Source: Alphaproteobacteria bacterium (GTDB taxonomy: Bacteria; Pseudomonadota; Alphaproteobacteria; Micavibrionales; Micavibrionaceae). From it: a stretch of DNA of 64,000 bases. The notes beneath the pieces are model-generated. The model saw only the letters and a program-made list of their open reading frames with translations. It did no database searches and had not been told where the DNA came from. Of the stretch, positions 53,021 through 62,215 are shown in pieces. The stretch's first letter is position 1. Every line of letters starts with the position of its first letter. A program made the position numbers and the translations under genes. The stretch is taken from contig JAJRYK010000020.1 in assembly GCA_024275825.1 (NCBI GenBank), positions 62,001 through 126,000 of the forward strand. Reading direction: 5' to 3'.

Positions 53021-54043
53021 TTAGGTGATGTTTTTGTCAATAAAGGTGAAAAATTGAGAGAGAAACCTGTCCCGGATGGTATCTGATTCCATCAAAATTT
53101 CATGCTGCGCGCCCTGTATTTCGATTAGCTCAGCGCTGAGTAATAGAGACACAGTGTTTTGTGTAGCGTGATTGCTGACGATGGTTTCGTGCTCGGCAGT
53201 GGCGATCAGGCAATGCGTGTGTATGGTATTTAAAGTTTTAGGATCTTGCAGCGCAAGACAGGATCGCAGAGCATGATAGACCCAGCCAAAGGTGACATCG
53301 CCAATGCGCAAGTCTTTGTTAAATGCCATCCAGCTTGAGGTGAGCGCGAAGCGTTTTGGGTCGCTGGAGAGCGGATTACCGTTGAATATTTTATTCTGGC
53401 GCGTTGTCTTGTGCCCGTGGAAGGAGGTAAAGAGCGTACCGATACAGAGATTAAGGGCCGCAGAAAGTGCGCGGGCTAAAGATTCCGGCCAGGATTGCAC
53501 AGCCTGAATGCCGACCATTGGCGCAGAAAACCCGGCAGCTTTGAAAATATCGGGATGCTGCGCAAGATAGCGCAGGCCAATATTTCCGCCCATGGAATGG
53601 CCAAGCATGATCAGGGGCGGCGCTGCTCTCCCCTCTTTTTCCATCTCTCTTCTTTTTCCTCCCTCTTCTTCTTGCCCCCCCCCACTTAATTTCACATAAC
53701 CCATTATCAGGTGATGGAAATCGGAGATATCGTGGTTGAAACCCTCGCTATGGCGCTTTAATGGATTGGGCAGGTAGCGACCGGAAAGCCCCTGCCCGCG
53801 CCAATCAATCACCCAAACGCCGTAATTTTGTGCGAGGAAATCTTGCGATAGCTCAAAATATTTCTCTGCAAATTCATTGAGGCCGGGCAGAATAACGATA
53901 ATCGCATCCGCCGCGCCGCGCCCTTTCGGCATGACGCAGCCTGCGCGCATTGTGTATCCATCGCGCTTTATCATGTGCCAGCGCCAATTTGGCGGTTGAA
54001 GAAAGCGTTCTTCAATATCCGAGTGCTGGGCGCTTTGGTTCAT
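53021..54043 (-). CDS. Alpha/beta hydrolase, lysophospholipase or monoacylglycerol-lipase type
   Basis: A 340-residue Hydrolase_4 protein: ILPGLNEFAEKYFELSQDF, GVWVIDWRGQGLSGRYL, nucleophile motif GHSMGG, and IEIQGAQHEILMES with the catalytic His. An about 22-residue Gly/Glu/Lys-rich run (GGGQEEEGGKRREMEKEG), encoded by the C+T-rich stretch 53630-53692, is inserted just before the PPLIMLGHSMGG strand and breaks the usual YVKLxxxxPLxMLGHS spacing. No signal peptide. The substrate is probably a lysophospholipid or monoglyceride, inferred from family. Confidence 0.82.
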   Translation of the reverse strand: MNQSAQHSDIEERFLQPPNWRWHMIKRDGYTMRAGCVMPKGRGAADAIIVILPGLNEFAEKYFELSQDFLAQNYGVWVIDWRGQGLSGRYLPNPLKRHSEGFNHDISDFHHLIMGYVKLSGGGQEEEGGKRREMEKEGRAAPPLIMLGHSMGGNIGLRYLAQHPDIFKAAGFSAPMVGIQAVQSWPESLARALSAALNLCIGTLFTSFHGHKTTRQNKIFNGNPLSSDPKRFALTSSWMAFNKDLRIGDVTFGWVYHALRSCLALQDPKTLNTIHTHCLIATAEHETIVSNHATQNTVSLLLSAELIEIQGAQHEILMESDTIRDRFLSQFFTFIDKNIT

Positions 54044-54071
54044 TTTTATTCACAAGGTTATATTTCAATTT

Positions 54072-54140
54072 TCGTCATTGCACGGCTTGTCCGTGTAATC
54101 CAGAATGTGGATCACACGCATAAAGCGTGTGATGACGGTG
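54072..54140. repeat. Palindromic repeat with GATCACACGC-ataaa-GCGTGTGATGAC end
   Basis: The gap 54044-54172 holds TCGTCATTGCACGG-CTTGT-CCGTGTAATCC followed by a perfect hairpin, TCACACGC (54112-54119) with GCGTGTGA (54125-54132). It belongs to the GTCATxxC/GATGAC repeat class also seen at 38511. No gene is seen in the gap. Confidence 0.65.
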
Positions 54141-54172
54141 ATAAAAGTGGTTTAACGTTTTATTTTTCAATT

Positions 54173-54751
54173 TTACTGGCGATGGGAAATGTGATTAATC
54201 AACCATTTATTATCAAGCTTTACGAAGCGTAATTCAAGTTTATTGGCTGGCAGGGCGCTGATGAGTTTGAACTTTTCTGTGCCGGTGGCTGTGTTGCCTG
54301 ATATTTCAATGTTTTTCAGCGTGCGGTCGCTATATTGTAGCTTTTCAATTGTGATCGGGTGGGTCGCATATATTTCCAGCAGATCAGCCAGCGCAGCGGC
54401 AAGGTCGGCTTGTTGAAACGCCATGCGCGAGCCGCCGAGCAATTCGTGCTTATTCAGCGTTTCATTGACGAGCGGCAAGAAATCCGGGCTTTTTTGCTGT
54501 CCCTTTAAATCCTTAAGGCTGTCAATAAAATGCGCCCCCAGCACGGCATAGGAAATGAGAGCCTTCTGCGCCGTGGGGGTAAGGCACGCCCCGATCTTAG
54601 CGCGCGCGATTTTTGGCGGCGTTGTGAAATCAACGGCAGCATAGCAGGTGTCGTAGGCGCTCTGCGGCGTGGAGAGGTCGAGGCTATCTGCTCGGCTAGG
54701 CCCGGCGCTCATTAAGATTGAGAGGGCTATGAGAAAAATTAAACGCATCAT
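54173..54751 (-). CDS. Exported protein of unknown function
   Basis: A 192-residue protein with a signal peptide (about 1-21, cleavage near SRA-DSL). The mature part is helical then beta-rich (IEKLQYSDRTLKNIEISGNTATGTEKFKL... LELRFVKLDNKWLINHI), a pattern like an NTF2-like or MlaC-like helper domain, but I do not recognise a family. Two Cys residues (DTCYAAV, IGACLTP) could form a periplasmic disulfide. It is probably co-oriented with, but separate from, the downstream hydrolase gene, with a repeat between them. Confidence 0.65.
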   Translation of the reverse strand: MMRLIFLIALSILMSAGPSRADSLDLSTPQSAYDTCYAAVDFTTPPKIARAKIGACLTPTAQKALISYAVLGAHFIDSLKDLKGQQKSPDFLPLVNETLNKHELLGGSRMAFQQADLAAALADLLEIYATHPITIEKLQYSDRTLKNIEISGNTATGTEKFKLISALPANKLELRFVKLDNKWLINHISHRQ

Positions 54752-54809
54752 GAGGAAGAGTTTAACGCGAAGATGCGAAGGGGCGAAGGGGTTTGTTATA
54801 ATTTTTTAA

Positions 54810-54839
54810 TTGACATATGGCTATAGTGAGGGGTAGTGT
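54810..54839 (+). promoter_or_regulatory. Candidate promoter of the acidic orphan gene
   Basis: TTGACA (54810-54815), 18 bases, TAGTGT (54834-54839), about 28 bases ahead of the chosen start of the next gene. The -35 box is perfect, the -10 box weak. Confidence 0.3.
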
Positions 54840-54867
54840 CTCTAGAAACCTAAATATGGAGTATAAA

Positions 54868-55407
54868 ATGGCGAAAAAACAGTTTGATGTAACGAGTTCA
54901 GAACCAACAGATTTAGAGCGAGAGGCTTTTTCAGATAATCTTCTGCTGCTGGGCATACTAGAGGGTGATGATGATACAGGCTTTGAATATTCCGATGAAG
55001 AGATAGAAGATGCAGGGCGAGCATATATGGTTGAATTTATCATTAGAAACAAAACATTACCATCTGATGCGTTTTTGAAAACGCGCAATGTTGAGCTCGC
55101 TGTTGAATGCAGTACTGCCTTTTATTCATTGTGTTGGTCTGGTGAATTTATGGATGATGTATTAGTCAAGATATCAGAGATGGATGATGAGAGCGCAGAC
55201 TCGTTAATATTGGAAATATCAAAAGCGATGGTCGATGGGGGCGTTTGCATCGATTGTGAAGGAGAGAATACAGTTTACGGACTAGGGGATATCTTGAATA
55301 ATGATGACCTTGTTGAGGTGATTGAGCGTAAACTTGGCGAAAGAGTTAAGGCTATTAAAGCTGAACAAAACAAAGCTGCGGGAAATGCTAACTCTCCATC
55401 GCTTTAA
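54868..55407 (+). CDS. Acidic soluble protein, no recognised family
   Basis: About 179 residues, strongly acidic in the first half (EGDDDTGFEYSDEEIEDAG) and mostly helical, without signal or membrane segments. The frame is open from 54817; ATG 54868 is chosen because GGAG lies seven bases before it, though ATG 54856 is possible. It is A+T-richer than its neighbours, like the TPR gene at 36750, suggesting separate origin. It overlaps the convergent pntB by 20 bases. No function can be assigned. Confidence 0.6.
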   Translation: MAKKQFDVTSSEPTDLEREAFSDNLLLLGILEGDDDTGFEYSDEEIEDAGRAYMVEFIIRNKTLPSDAFLKTRNVELAVECSTAFYSLCWSGEFMDDVLVKISEMDDESADSLILEISKAMVDGGVCIDCEGENTVYGLGDILNNDDLVEVIERKLGERVKAIKAEQNKAAGNANSPSL

Positions 55408-56785
55408 TAATATTCTCCGTCATTTTCTTCGCATCGCCCAGCAGCATCATGGTTTGGTCTTCGAAGAATAGGGGGTTGTCGATACCGGCGTAGCCTGCGC
55501 CCATTGAGCGTTTGACGAACAGGACGGTGCGGGCTTTTTCTACGTCTAGCACCGGCATACCGTATATAGGCGAGGCTGTGTCGGTTTTGGCGGATGGGTT
55601 GGTGATGTCGTTTGCACCGATGACATAGGCCACGTCGGCTTGGGCAAAGTCGCGATTTATATCCTCCATCTCGAATACTTCATCATAGGGGACATTGGCT
55701 TCGGCCAGCAGGACATTCATGTGGCCGGGCATGCGGCCAGCGACGGGGTGAATGGCGTATGCTACCTCTACGCCCTGCGCTTTTAGGATATCTGCCATTT
55801 CGCGCAGCGCGTGCTGGGCTTGCGCCACCGCCATGCCGTATCCGGGGATGATGATGACTTTGGATGCATTTTTCATGATATAGGCCGCGTCTTCCGCCGC
55901 GCCGATTTTGGCTGTGCGATCGCCCATATCGGTGGTCGCTGCTGCGCTGTCGCCCTGATCGCCGCCAAACCCGCCCAGAAGGACGGACAGGAAGGAGCGG
56001 TTCATGCCCTTGCACATGATATAGGACAGGATCGCGCCGGATGCGCCAACAAGCGCGCCGGTGATGATCAGCAAATTATTGTGCAGTGTAAAGCCGATGC
56101 CAGCGGCGGCCCAGCCGGAATAGCTGTTGAGCATGGAGACAATCACGGGCATATCCGCCCCGCCGATGGGGATGATCATCAATACGCCAAGCGCAAAGGC
56201 CAGCAGGGCAATCATCCAGAAAACAACGCTGCTGCCGCTGATGCACAGGATGATGATAAGCAAAATAAGCACAGCGCCAAGCGCGGCGTTGAGGGTGTGC
56301 TGCCCACCGAAAATGATGGGCTTGCCGGAGATCGCGCCCTGAAGCTTGCCCCAGGCGATGATCGAGCCGGTGAAGGTGAGCGCGCCAATGGCCAGGCCGA
56401 TTGACATTTCAATCAGGCTGACAAGGTGGATGTCACCGATTGTGCCAATGCCGAAAGCTTCGGGGTTGTGGAAGGCCGCGCCAGCGACAAAAACGGCGGC
56501 CAGGCCCACCAGAGAATGGAAGCCCGCCATGAGTTGCGGTAGAGCGGTCATCTCGATTTTATTCGCAATGGCCGCGCCGATCCCGCCGCCGAGGCCAATG
56601 CCGAGGATGATCAGGAAATAGCCACTGACATCAGGCAGCAGTAGCGTCGTGAAAATCGCCAGCGCCATGCCGGTGATACCGAAATTAAGGCCTTGGCGCG
56701 CTGTTTCAGGGTGCGAAAGGCCGCGCAGCGCAAGGATAAAGAGCACGGCGGCAATGACGTAAATGAGGGCTGCAAAGTTTTCCAT
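55388..56785 (-). CDS. pntB: NAD(P) transhydrogenase subunit beta
   Basis: A 465-residue proton-translocating transhydrogenase subunit: about eight membrane helices (residues 1-270), then the NADP-binding domain III (VIIIPGYGMAVAQAQHAL, AIHPVAGRMPGHMNVLLAEA, YVIGANDITNPSAKTD, GMPVLDVEKARTVLFVKRSM). It transfers hydride between NADH and NADP using the proton gradient. It is last in the operon pntA1-pntA2-pntB. Its end overlaps the convergent acidic gene by 20 bases. Confidence 0.95.
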   Translation of the reverse strand: MENFAALIYVIAAVLFILALRGLSHPETARQGLNFGITGMALAIFTTLLLPDVSGYFLIILGIGLGGGIGAAIANKIEMTALPQLMAGFHSLVGLAAVFVAGAAFHNPEAFGIGTIGDIHLVSLIEMSIGLAIGALTFTGSIIAWGKLQGAISGKPIIFGGQHTLNAALGAVLILLIIILCISGSSVVFWMIALLAFALGVLMIIPIGGADMPVIVSMLNSYSGWAAAGIGFTLHNNLLIITGALVGASGAILSYIMCKGMNRSFLSVLLGGFGGDQGDSAAATTDMGDRTAKIGAAEDAAYIMKNASKVIIIPGYGMAVAQAQHALREMADILKAQGVEVAYAIHPVAGRMPGHMNVLLAEANVPYDEVFEMEDINRDFAQADVAYVIGANDITNPSAKTDTASPIYGMPVLDVEKARTVLFVKRSMGAGYAGIDNPLFFEDQTMMLLGDAKKMTENIIKAMES

Positions 56786-56788
56786 GGG

Positions 56789-57202
56789 TTAGCTGTCCTT
56801 CTTTTTAAACATATGCAGCATGCGGCGGGTGATGATGAAGCCACCGAAGATGTTGACTGAGGCAAGCGTTACGGCGAGAAAGGCGAGCAGTCTTGAAAGA
56901 CCGGAAGCCTCCATCGCGCCTAGCGCAATGACCGCGCCAACGATGATGACGGAGGAAATAGCATTGGTTAGGCCCATGAGCGGAGAGTGCAGGGCGGGCG
57001 TAACGCGCCAAACGACGTGATAACCAACGAAACAGGCCAGCACGAACACGGTGAGGCCGGTGATGATGAAGGGCTGCGTATGTGCAGCGGAGGCGATTGA
57101 GGTGCTTTCTGCGGCGAGGTCTGCCGCTGTTTCAGCGAGTTCCTGAAGGCGCGAGGCGAAGTCTGAGGCGCTTTCGCTTACTGTTCTTTCATTGTCAGCC
57201 AT
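56789..57202 (-). CDS. pntA2: NAD(P) transhydrogenase subunit alpha, membrane part
   Basis: A 137-residue protein holding domain II helices of the alpha chain: [38 protein letters not shown]-type sequence, then [14 protein letters not shown] and [25 protein letters not shown]. The separate reading frame is typical of the three-subunit alphaproteobacterial enzyme (as in Rhodospirillum rubrum). The first about 45 residues are hydrophilic and Ala/Glu-rich. Three bases separate it from pntB. Confidence 0.93.
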   Translation of the reverse strand: MADNERTVSESASDFASRLQELAETAADLAAESTSIASAAHTQPFIITGLTVFVLACFVGYHVVWRVTPALHSPLMGLTNAISSVIIVGAVIALGAMEASGLSRLLAFLAVTLASVNIFGGFIITRRMLHMFKKKDS

Positions 57203-57214
57203 ATTTTTTACGTC

Positions 57215-58495
57215 CTATGCTGTTTTTGATGTGGTTGTTTTTGTTGCTGTTTTCTTTTTTGCGGCAGGTTTTTTTGTCGTTGTTTTCTTTGGTGCGGCTT
57301 TTTCCCTGGGCGTTTTTTTTGACTCTGTTTTTGCGGACGGTGATTTTGCCAGGAGCTCTTTTGTGGTGAAATTGGGGTGAATGACTTTACCGTCTTTGGT
57401 TAGGGTTATGCCCTGAATGATTTCGTCGTCCCAATCGATGTTTAACTTGCCGCTTTCTTTGTCGATGACGAGTGTGAGTAAGTTTAGCAGGTTCTTGGCG
57501 TAGAGCAGTGATGTGCTGGCGGCGAGGCGGCTGGGGACGTTGAGGTGGCCCAGGACTTTTACGTTGTGCTTTTCGACGATTTCGCCAGGTTTTGACGGGG
57601 CGCAGTTTCCGCCATTTTCAACAGCCAAATCAACGATGACGGAGCCGGGCTTCATGGACTTGACCATGGCTTCGGTGATCAGCTCTGGTGCGGGTCTGCC
57701 GGGGATGAGCGCGGTGGTGATGACGATGTCCTGGTTTGCGATGTGTTTTTCGATAAGCGCAGTCTGTTTCTTTTGGTATGCAGCGGACATTTGCTTGGCA
57801 TAGCCGCTGGCGGTTTCGGCTTCTTTGAACTCGTCGTCTTCGACAGCGACAAAGGTGCCGCCGAGGGATTCTACTTGCTCTTTTGCAGCAGGGCGAACAT
57901 CGGTAGCAGAGACGACAGCGCCTAAACGTTTGGCTGTGGCGATGGCCTGGAGGCCGGCAACGCCCGCGCCCATGACGAAGACTTTGGCTGGCGGCACTGT
58001 GCCGGCGGCGGTCATCATCATCGGCATGGCTTTGCCGTATTCGGTCGCAGCATCAAGGACGGCTTTGTAGCCCGCAAGATTGGATTGAGAGGACAGCACA
58101 TCCATGGATTGCGCCCGTGAAATGCGCGGGACAAGCTCCATGGAGAAAGTCTGGAGGCCCGTTTTCGCGCAGAGCTCAATAAGGGCGCCGTTTTTATGGG
58201 GGTCGAATAGTGCTGTGACAAGCGCCCCTTTTTTCATGAACTTAAGTTCGGCATCGTTTGGGGCCTGGACCTTTAAAATGATATCTGCAGTTTTGAGAGC
58301 AGATTCTGCGTTTGCAGCAATTTTTGCGCCAGCGCCTTTGAACATGTCATCGGTGATTGAGGAGCCTTCTCCTGCACTAGTTTCGATGGTAATTGTACAT
58401 CCTAGAGCGGTCAGTTTTTTAACGGTTTCGGGAGAAGCGGCAACCCGCTGCTCATGAGGCTGTGTTTCTTTGATGATGCTGATTTTAAGACTCAC
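57215..58495 (-). CDS. pntA1: NAD(P) transhydrogenase subunit alpha, NAD-binding part, with Lys/Ala/Thr-rich tail
   Basis: A 426-residue domain I protein: KETQPHEQRVAASPETVKKL, then RISRAQSMDVLSSQSNLAGYKAV-type sequence, the Rossmann loop VMGAGVAGLQAIATAKRLGA and the mobile loop QTALIEKHIANQDIVITTA. Homologues end near residue 380. Here an extra about 44-residue tail follows (EKAAPKKTTTKKPAAKKK and similar), histone H1-like in composition. It is the first gene of the pnt operon; 12 bases separate it from pntA2. The tail's role is unknown; it might bind DNA, RNA or acidic membrane surfaces. Confidence 0.92.
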   Translation of the reverse strand: MSLKISIIKETQPHEQRVAASPETVKKLTALGCTITIETSAGEGSSITDDMFKGAGAKIAANAESALKTADIILKVQAPNDAELKFMKKGALVTALFDPHKNGALIELCAKTGLQTFSMELVPRISRAQSMDVLSSQSNLAGYKAVLDAATEYGKAMPMMMTAAGTVPPAKVFVMGAGVAGLQAIATAKRLGAVVSATDVRPAAKEQVESLGGTFVAVEDDEFKEAETASGYAKQMSAAYQKKQTALIEKHIANQDIVITTALIPGRPAPELITEAMVKSMKPGSVIVDLAVENGGNCAPSKPGEIVEKHNVKVLGHLNVPSRLAASTSLLYAKNLLNLLTLVIDKESGKLNIDWDDEIIQGITLTKDGKVIHPNFTTKELLAKSPSAKTESKKTPREKAAPKKTTTKKPAAKKKTATKTTTSKTA

Positions 58496-58618
58496 AGGTA
58501 AAATCCTTTGGCTAAAGTGTCGCTTGGTTTAGATAGGGTACGACTTTGCCTTATCTTATGTGCTTTGTGAAGCCCTCAAAATAAAATCGGTATAGAAAAA
58601 CCTTTTTTGAGCAAAGGC

Positions 58619-58647
58619 TTGAATGCATGCGTAAATTTATCTAGATT
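58619..58647 (+). promoter_or_regulatory. Candidate promoter of the type I secretion operon
   Basis: TTGAAT (58619-58624), 17 bases, TAGATT (58642-58647), 55 bases before the tolC-like start, in the 206-base divergent gap between pntA1 and the secretion operon. Confidence 0.35.
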
Positions 58648-58701
58648 CAGTGGGTGGGGATATCTTTTATATTCTGTTTTTAGCGTAAGCGACCTCATTA
58701 T

Positions 58702-60048
58702 ATGACTTATTTGAAATTCCATTTATGCAGCTTGGCTGTTTTGTGTGCTCTAGCTTGTTCGGCGCCGGCCTCTGCTGATACGTTGTATGGCGCGGTTCAT
58801 GCGGCGATTAAGGTGCACCCCAGTGTGGGGTCTGCACGTGCGGCGCTTGATGCGGCGGAGGAGACGCGAGTGGAGCAGGCTTCTGGATATTTCCCGAGCA
58901 TTTCTGCGTCGGTGTCCGGCGGGCGTATGTTTGGTGATAACAGCACGACGCGCGGGTTTAATACGACGCGCGGTGTTGGGTATTCCTATCTTTGGGAGGG
59001 GAATGTTACGGCGCGCCAAATGATTTTTGATGGATTTGAAACGCAAAGTCGCGTGGGTTCGGCTAAGGCGCAACTGAAGTCTGCGGATTTTAGTTTGGTG
59101 GGCGTGCGGGAGAGCTTAGCCCTTCGTACAGTGCAGGTGTATGTGGAGGCGATGCGAGCCTATGAGGGACTTGCGATGCTTAAAGGTCATGAGGGGAGAG
59201 TCTTGGGCTATTTGGAGCGAATTAAGCTTTCCGTTGATGAAGGCACGGCTGATCATACGCAGTATCATCAAGCGCTTGATATTAAGGTTATTCTTGATGG
59301 ATTTGTTGCTGATTACGGTGCGCGGGTGCGCAATGCAGAGGCGCAGTATTTAGAGCTGACGGGCGCTTTGCCTGAGGGGAACATGTCTGTGCCTGCGCCA
59401 GATTTAACGATTGTGCCAAAGGATGCGGAAGCCGCGCTGCGTTACGCGGAGAAAAATCACCCAAGTTTGGTGTCGGCGCTATATACGGCGAGATCTGCTG
59501 AGCTGGATGTTTCGAGTGAGAAGGCGCAGCTTTACCCAAATGTGAATGGGGAGCTGTCTTATCTTAAAAGCGATAAGGAGGATGTTCTTGGTGGTGAGGC
59601 TGAGGATAAGCGTGCTCTGGTGCGGATGAATTGGAGTTTTGATACTGGCGGCGCGCAACTGGCACGTGTGCAAAAAAAGAAGTATGATTACCAAGCGAGC
59701 CAAAGTCGTTTGGATGAGTTAAGGCAGCAAATCGCAACGGGCGTTCGTTTTGCCTATACCGAGCTTGATGTCGCCACCGCGCAGTTGAGGAATAAAAAGA
59801 AGCGTGAAGCCCTGAATGCCAAGCTGTTTGAAACTTATGAGGTGCAGTTTGAGGGGGCGCGGGTGAATTTAATGCAGCTGATGCAGGCCGATAACCAAGC
59901 CTTTAATACGCGCCTTGAAAAAATGCTGGGGGAATATCGCGTTTTGGCGGCGCAATATGGTATTTTAGCCAGTATGGGGCGGCTGCAAGAAGGGGTGAGC
60001 GCACAAGATTCGCAAGTCGCTACCTTAGGGGCGCATGACCAAAAGTGA
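58702..60048 (+). CDS. TolC-family outer-membrane efflux/secretion channel
   Basis: A 448-residue TolC-like protein with a signal peptide (about 1-25, cleavage near ASA-DTL) and two outer-membrane-factor repeats of alternating helices (AVHAAIKVHPSVGSARAALDAAEETRVEQASGYFP-type start of the first; AALRYAEKNHPSLVSALYTARSAELDVSSEKAQLYP-type start of the second). It should form the trimeric exit duct for the adjacent ABC-HlyD pair. Its end overlaps the ABC gene by 14 bases, so the three components form one operon. Confidence 0.9.
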   Translation: MTYLKFHLCSLAVLCALACSAPASADTLYGAVHAAIKVHPSVGSARAALDAAEETRVEQASGYFPSISASVSGGRMFGDNSTTRGFNTTRGVGYSYLWEGNVTARQMIFDGFETQSRVGSAKAQLKSADFSLVGVRESLALRTVQVYVEAMRAYEGLAMLKGHEGRVLGYLERIKLSVDEGTADHTQYHQALDIKVILDGFVADYGARVRNAEAQYLELTGALPEGNMSVPAPDLTIVPKDAEAALRYAEKNHPSLVSALYTARSAELDVSSEKAQLYPNVNGELSYLKSDKEDVLGGEAEDKRALVRMNWSFDTGGAQLARVQKKKYDYQASQSRLDELRQQIATGVRFAYTELDVATAQLRNKKKREALNAKLFETYEVQFEGARVNLMQLMQADNQAFNTRLEKMLGEYRVLAAQYGILASMGRLQEGVSAQDSQVATLGAHDQK

Positions 60049-62215
60049 TGACCAAAATCAGGGCGTAAAAGCAAAAGAAGAGCGTGCCGATTTGAGCAGA
60101 GGCGCTGATGATGACCCGCTCGTCGCATGTCTGGCGTTTTTAAGCGCGCGCTATGGGCGTGCGAAATCGGTGGAAGCGCTGACGGCCGGCCTGGCCTATG
60201 ATGAAAAGGGTATGGGGCCGGATCTGTTTTGTGAGGCGGCGGAACGGCTGGGGCTGAAGGCGCAGATTGTTAAGCGTGCGCGTGTGAAGAAGATTGCTGC
60301 TGTGGTTTTGCCCGCTGTTCTCATTCTTGATGATGAGCAAGTTTGTGTTCTGGTTGAAGTTAAGGGTAAGACGGCAAAGATTTTTACGCCGGAAACCGGT
60401 AGTGTTCGTGACGTTTCCGTTGATGTTCTTGAAGAGGGGTATACGGGTTACGCAATTTTCGTGCATCCGGAAGTTACGCTTGATCATTCTGAACCTGTTG
60501 CTGCAGATGATACGGATCGGCATTGGTATTGGAGTTTAATTAAGCGGAATCGCGGGATTTACGGGATGGCGTTGCTTGGGGCGCTGTTTATTAATCTATT
60601 TGCGCTGACCAGTCCGCTTTTTATCATGAATGTTTATGATCGCGTGATCCCGAACAATGCGATTGAGACGGGCTGGATTTTGGGTATTGGCGCGCTGACG
60701 GTTTTTGTGTTTGATTTTATTATGCGCAGCTTGCGGGCCTATCTGATTGATTTAGCGGGGCGGCGTACGGACGTTATTGCGAGTAAGCGGATTTACGATC
60801 AGCTGCTGAACATGAAACTTTCCGGTCGTCCGGCCTCTAGCGGATCATTTGCCAACATGCTTCGTGACTTTGACTCTGTGCGGGAGTTTTTTACCTCTGC
60901 GACGATTACCGGACTGGTTGATTTGCCGTTTACGGTGTTTTTCCTGTTTATCATCTACAAGCTCGCCGGGCCGATTGTGTATGTTTTGGCGGCGCTAATT
61001 GTTGTTGTGATTATTGTGGGCATTATTTTGCAAGTGCCGCTCAAGCGCTCGGTTCGCCGCGCGACAAAATCTTCGGAGGCCAAGCACGGGCTGTTGATCG
61101 AGACTATTTACGGGCTGGAGACGATTAAGGCTGTGGGCGCAGATCGACGTTTTCGGGCGCGCTATGGTGCTTATGTCGGGGAGAATGCGGCGCATGGGCA
61201 GCGCTCTAGCTTTATCTCCGGGCTTGGCATTAATATCGCATCGTTCTTGCAGCAGATAGCGTCGATCCTGGTTGTGCTTTTTGGGATGTATATGGTGGCC
61301 GATGGAACGCTGAGTGTTGGCGGGTTGATTGCGGCTGTGATTTTAGGCGGGCGGGCTATTGCACCGATTGGGCAAATTGCAAATTTGATGACGCGTTATC
61401 ATCAGGCGAGTGGGGCGCTAAAGACCCTTGATAAGATTATGAGCCAGCCGGTTGAGCGGCCGCCGGAAAAGCAGTTTTTACATCGCCCGGACCTGAGTGG
61501 TCAGATTGCCTTTGATAAGGTTAAATTCAGTTATCCACGTGTGCAGCGCACCGTTTTGGACGGCGTGTCCTTTACCATCAAGGCTGGTGAGAAGGTTGGT
61601 ATTATCGGCCGGATTGGGTCCGGCAAGAGCACGATTGCGCGCTTGCTTATAGGGCTGTATGAGCCAGATGGCGGCGCGATTTTGATGGATAATACGGATT
61701 ACAGCCAGATTGATCCCGCAGATTTACGGCGTAATATTGGTTATATCGCGCAGGATGTGGTGTTGTTTAACGGCAGCGTGCGCGATAACATTACCGCCAG
61801 TGTGCCACATGCCAGTGAAGAAGAAATTCTGGCGGCCTCTAAGCAAGCGGGCGTACATGATTTTGTCTCTCGTCATCCTATGGGTTATGACGCACCGGTG
61901 GGTGAGCATGGCGGTGCGTTGTCTGGTGGACAGCGGCAGGCTGTGGCGCTAGCGCGTGCGATGCTCTTAAATCCCAATGTCCTGCTGTGCGATGAGCCAA
62001 CCAATTCGATGGATGTACAGGCGGAGGAATCGTTTAAGAAATATGTTGCCGAGCAGATTAAAGGGAAGACCTTTATTTTGATCACGCATAAACAAACCAT
62101 GCTGCCGATGCTTGATCGCTTAATTCTGATGGATCAGGGTAAAGTGATCATGGATGGTGCACGCGATGAGGTGATTAAGGCGCTGCAGGGCGGCAAGATC
62201 GGGGCGACAAAATGA
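60035..62215 (+). CDS. Type I secretion ABC transporter (LapB/RtxB type)
   Basis: A 726-residue fused exporter. The N-terminal about 25-160 is a peptidase-C39-like domain without the catalytic Cys (DPLVACLAFLSARYGRAKSV...), typical of RTX or adhesin exporters. Five or six helices follow (about 175-445), then the nucleotide-binding domain: Walker A GRIGSGKST, signature LSGGQRQAVALARAM, Walker B VLLCDEPTNSMD, H-loop THK. The substrate, probably a large RTX adhesin, is not encoded in the visible part. It overlaps hlyD-like by ATGA. Confidence 0.92.
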   Translation: MTKSDDQNQGVKAKEERADLSRGADDDPLVACLAFLSARYGRAKSVEALTAGLAYDEKGMGPDLFCEAAERLGLKAQIVKRARVKKIAAVVLPAVLILDDEQVCVLVEVKGKTAKIFTPETGSVRDVSVDVLEEGYTGYAIFVHPEVTLDHSEPVAADDTDRHWYWSLIKRNRGIYGMALLGALFINLFALTSPLFIMNVYDRVIPNNAIETGWILGIGALTVFVFDFIMRSLRAYLIDLAGRRTDVIASKRIYDQLLNMKLSGRPASSGSFANMLRDFDSVREFFTSATITGLVDLPFTVFFLFIIYKLAGPIVYVLAALIVVVIIVGIILQVPLKRSVRRATKSSEAKHGLLIETIYGLETIKAVGADRRFRARYGAYVGENAAHGQRSSFISGLGINIASFLQQIASILVVLFGMYMVADGTLSVGGLIAAVILGGRAIAPIGQIANLMTRYHQASGALKTLDKIMSQPVERPPEKQFLHRPDLSGQIAFDKVKFSYPRVQRTVLDGVSFTIKAGEKVGIIGRIGSGKSTIARLLIGLYEPDGGAILMDNTDYSQIDPADLRRNIGYIAQDVVLFNGSVRDNITASVPHASEEEILAASKQAGVHDFVSRHPMGYDAPVGEHGGALSGGQRQAVALARAMLLNPNVLLCDEPTNSMDVQAEESFKKYVAEQIKGKTFILITHKQTMLPMLDRLILMDQGKVIMDGARDEVIKALQGGKIGATK

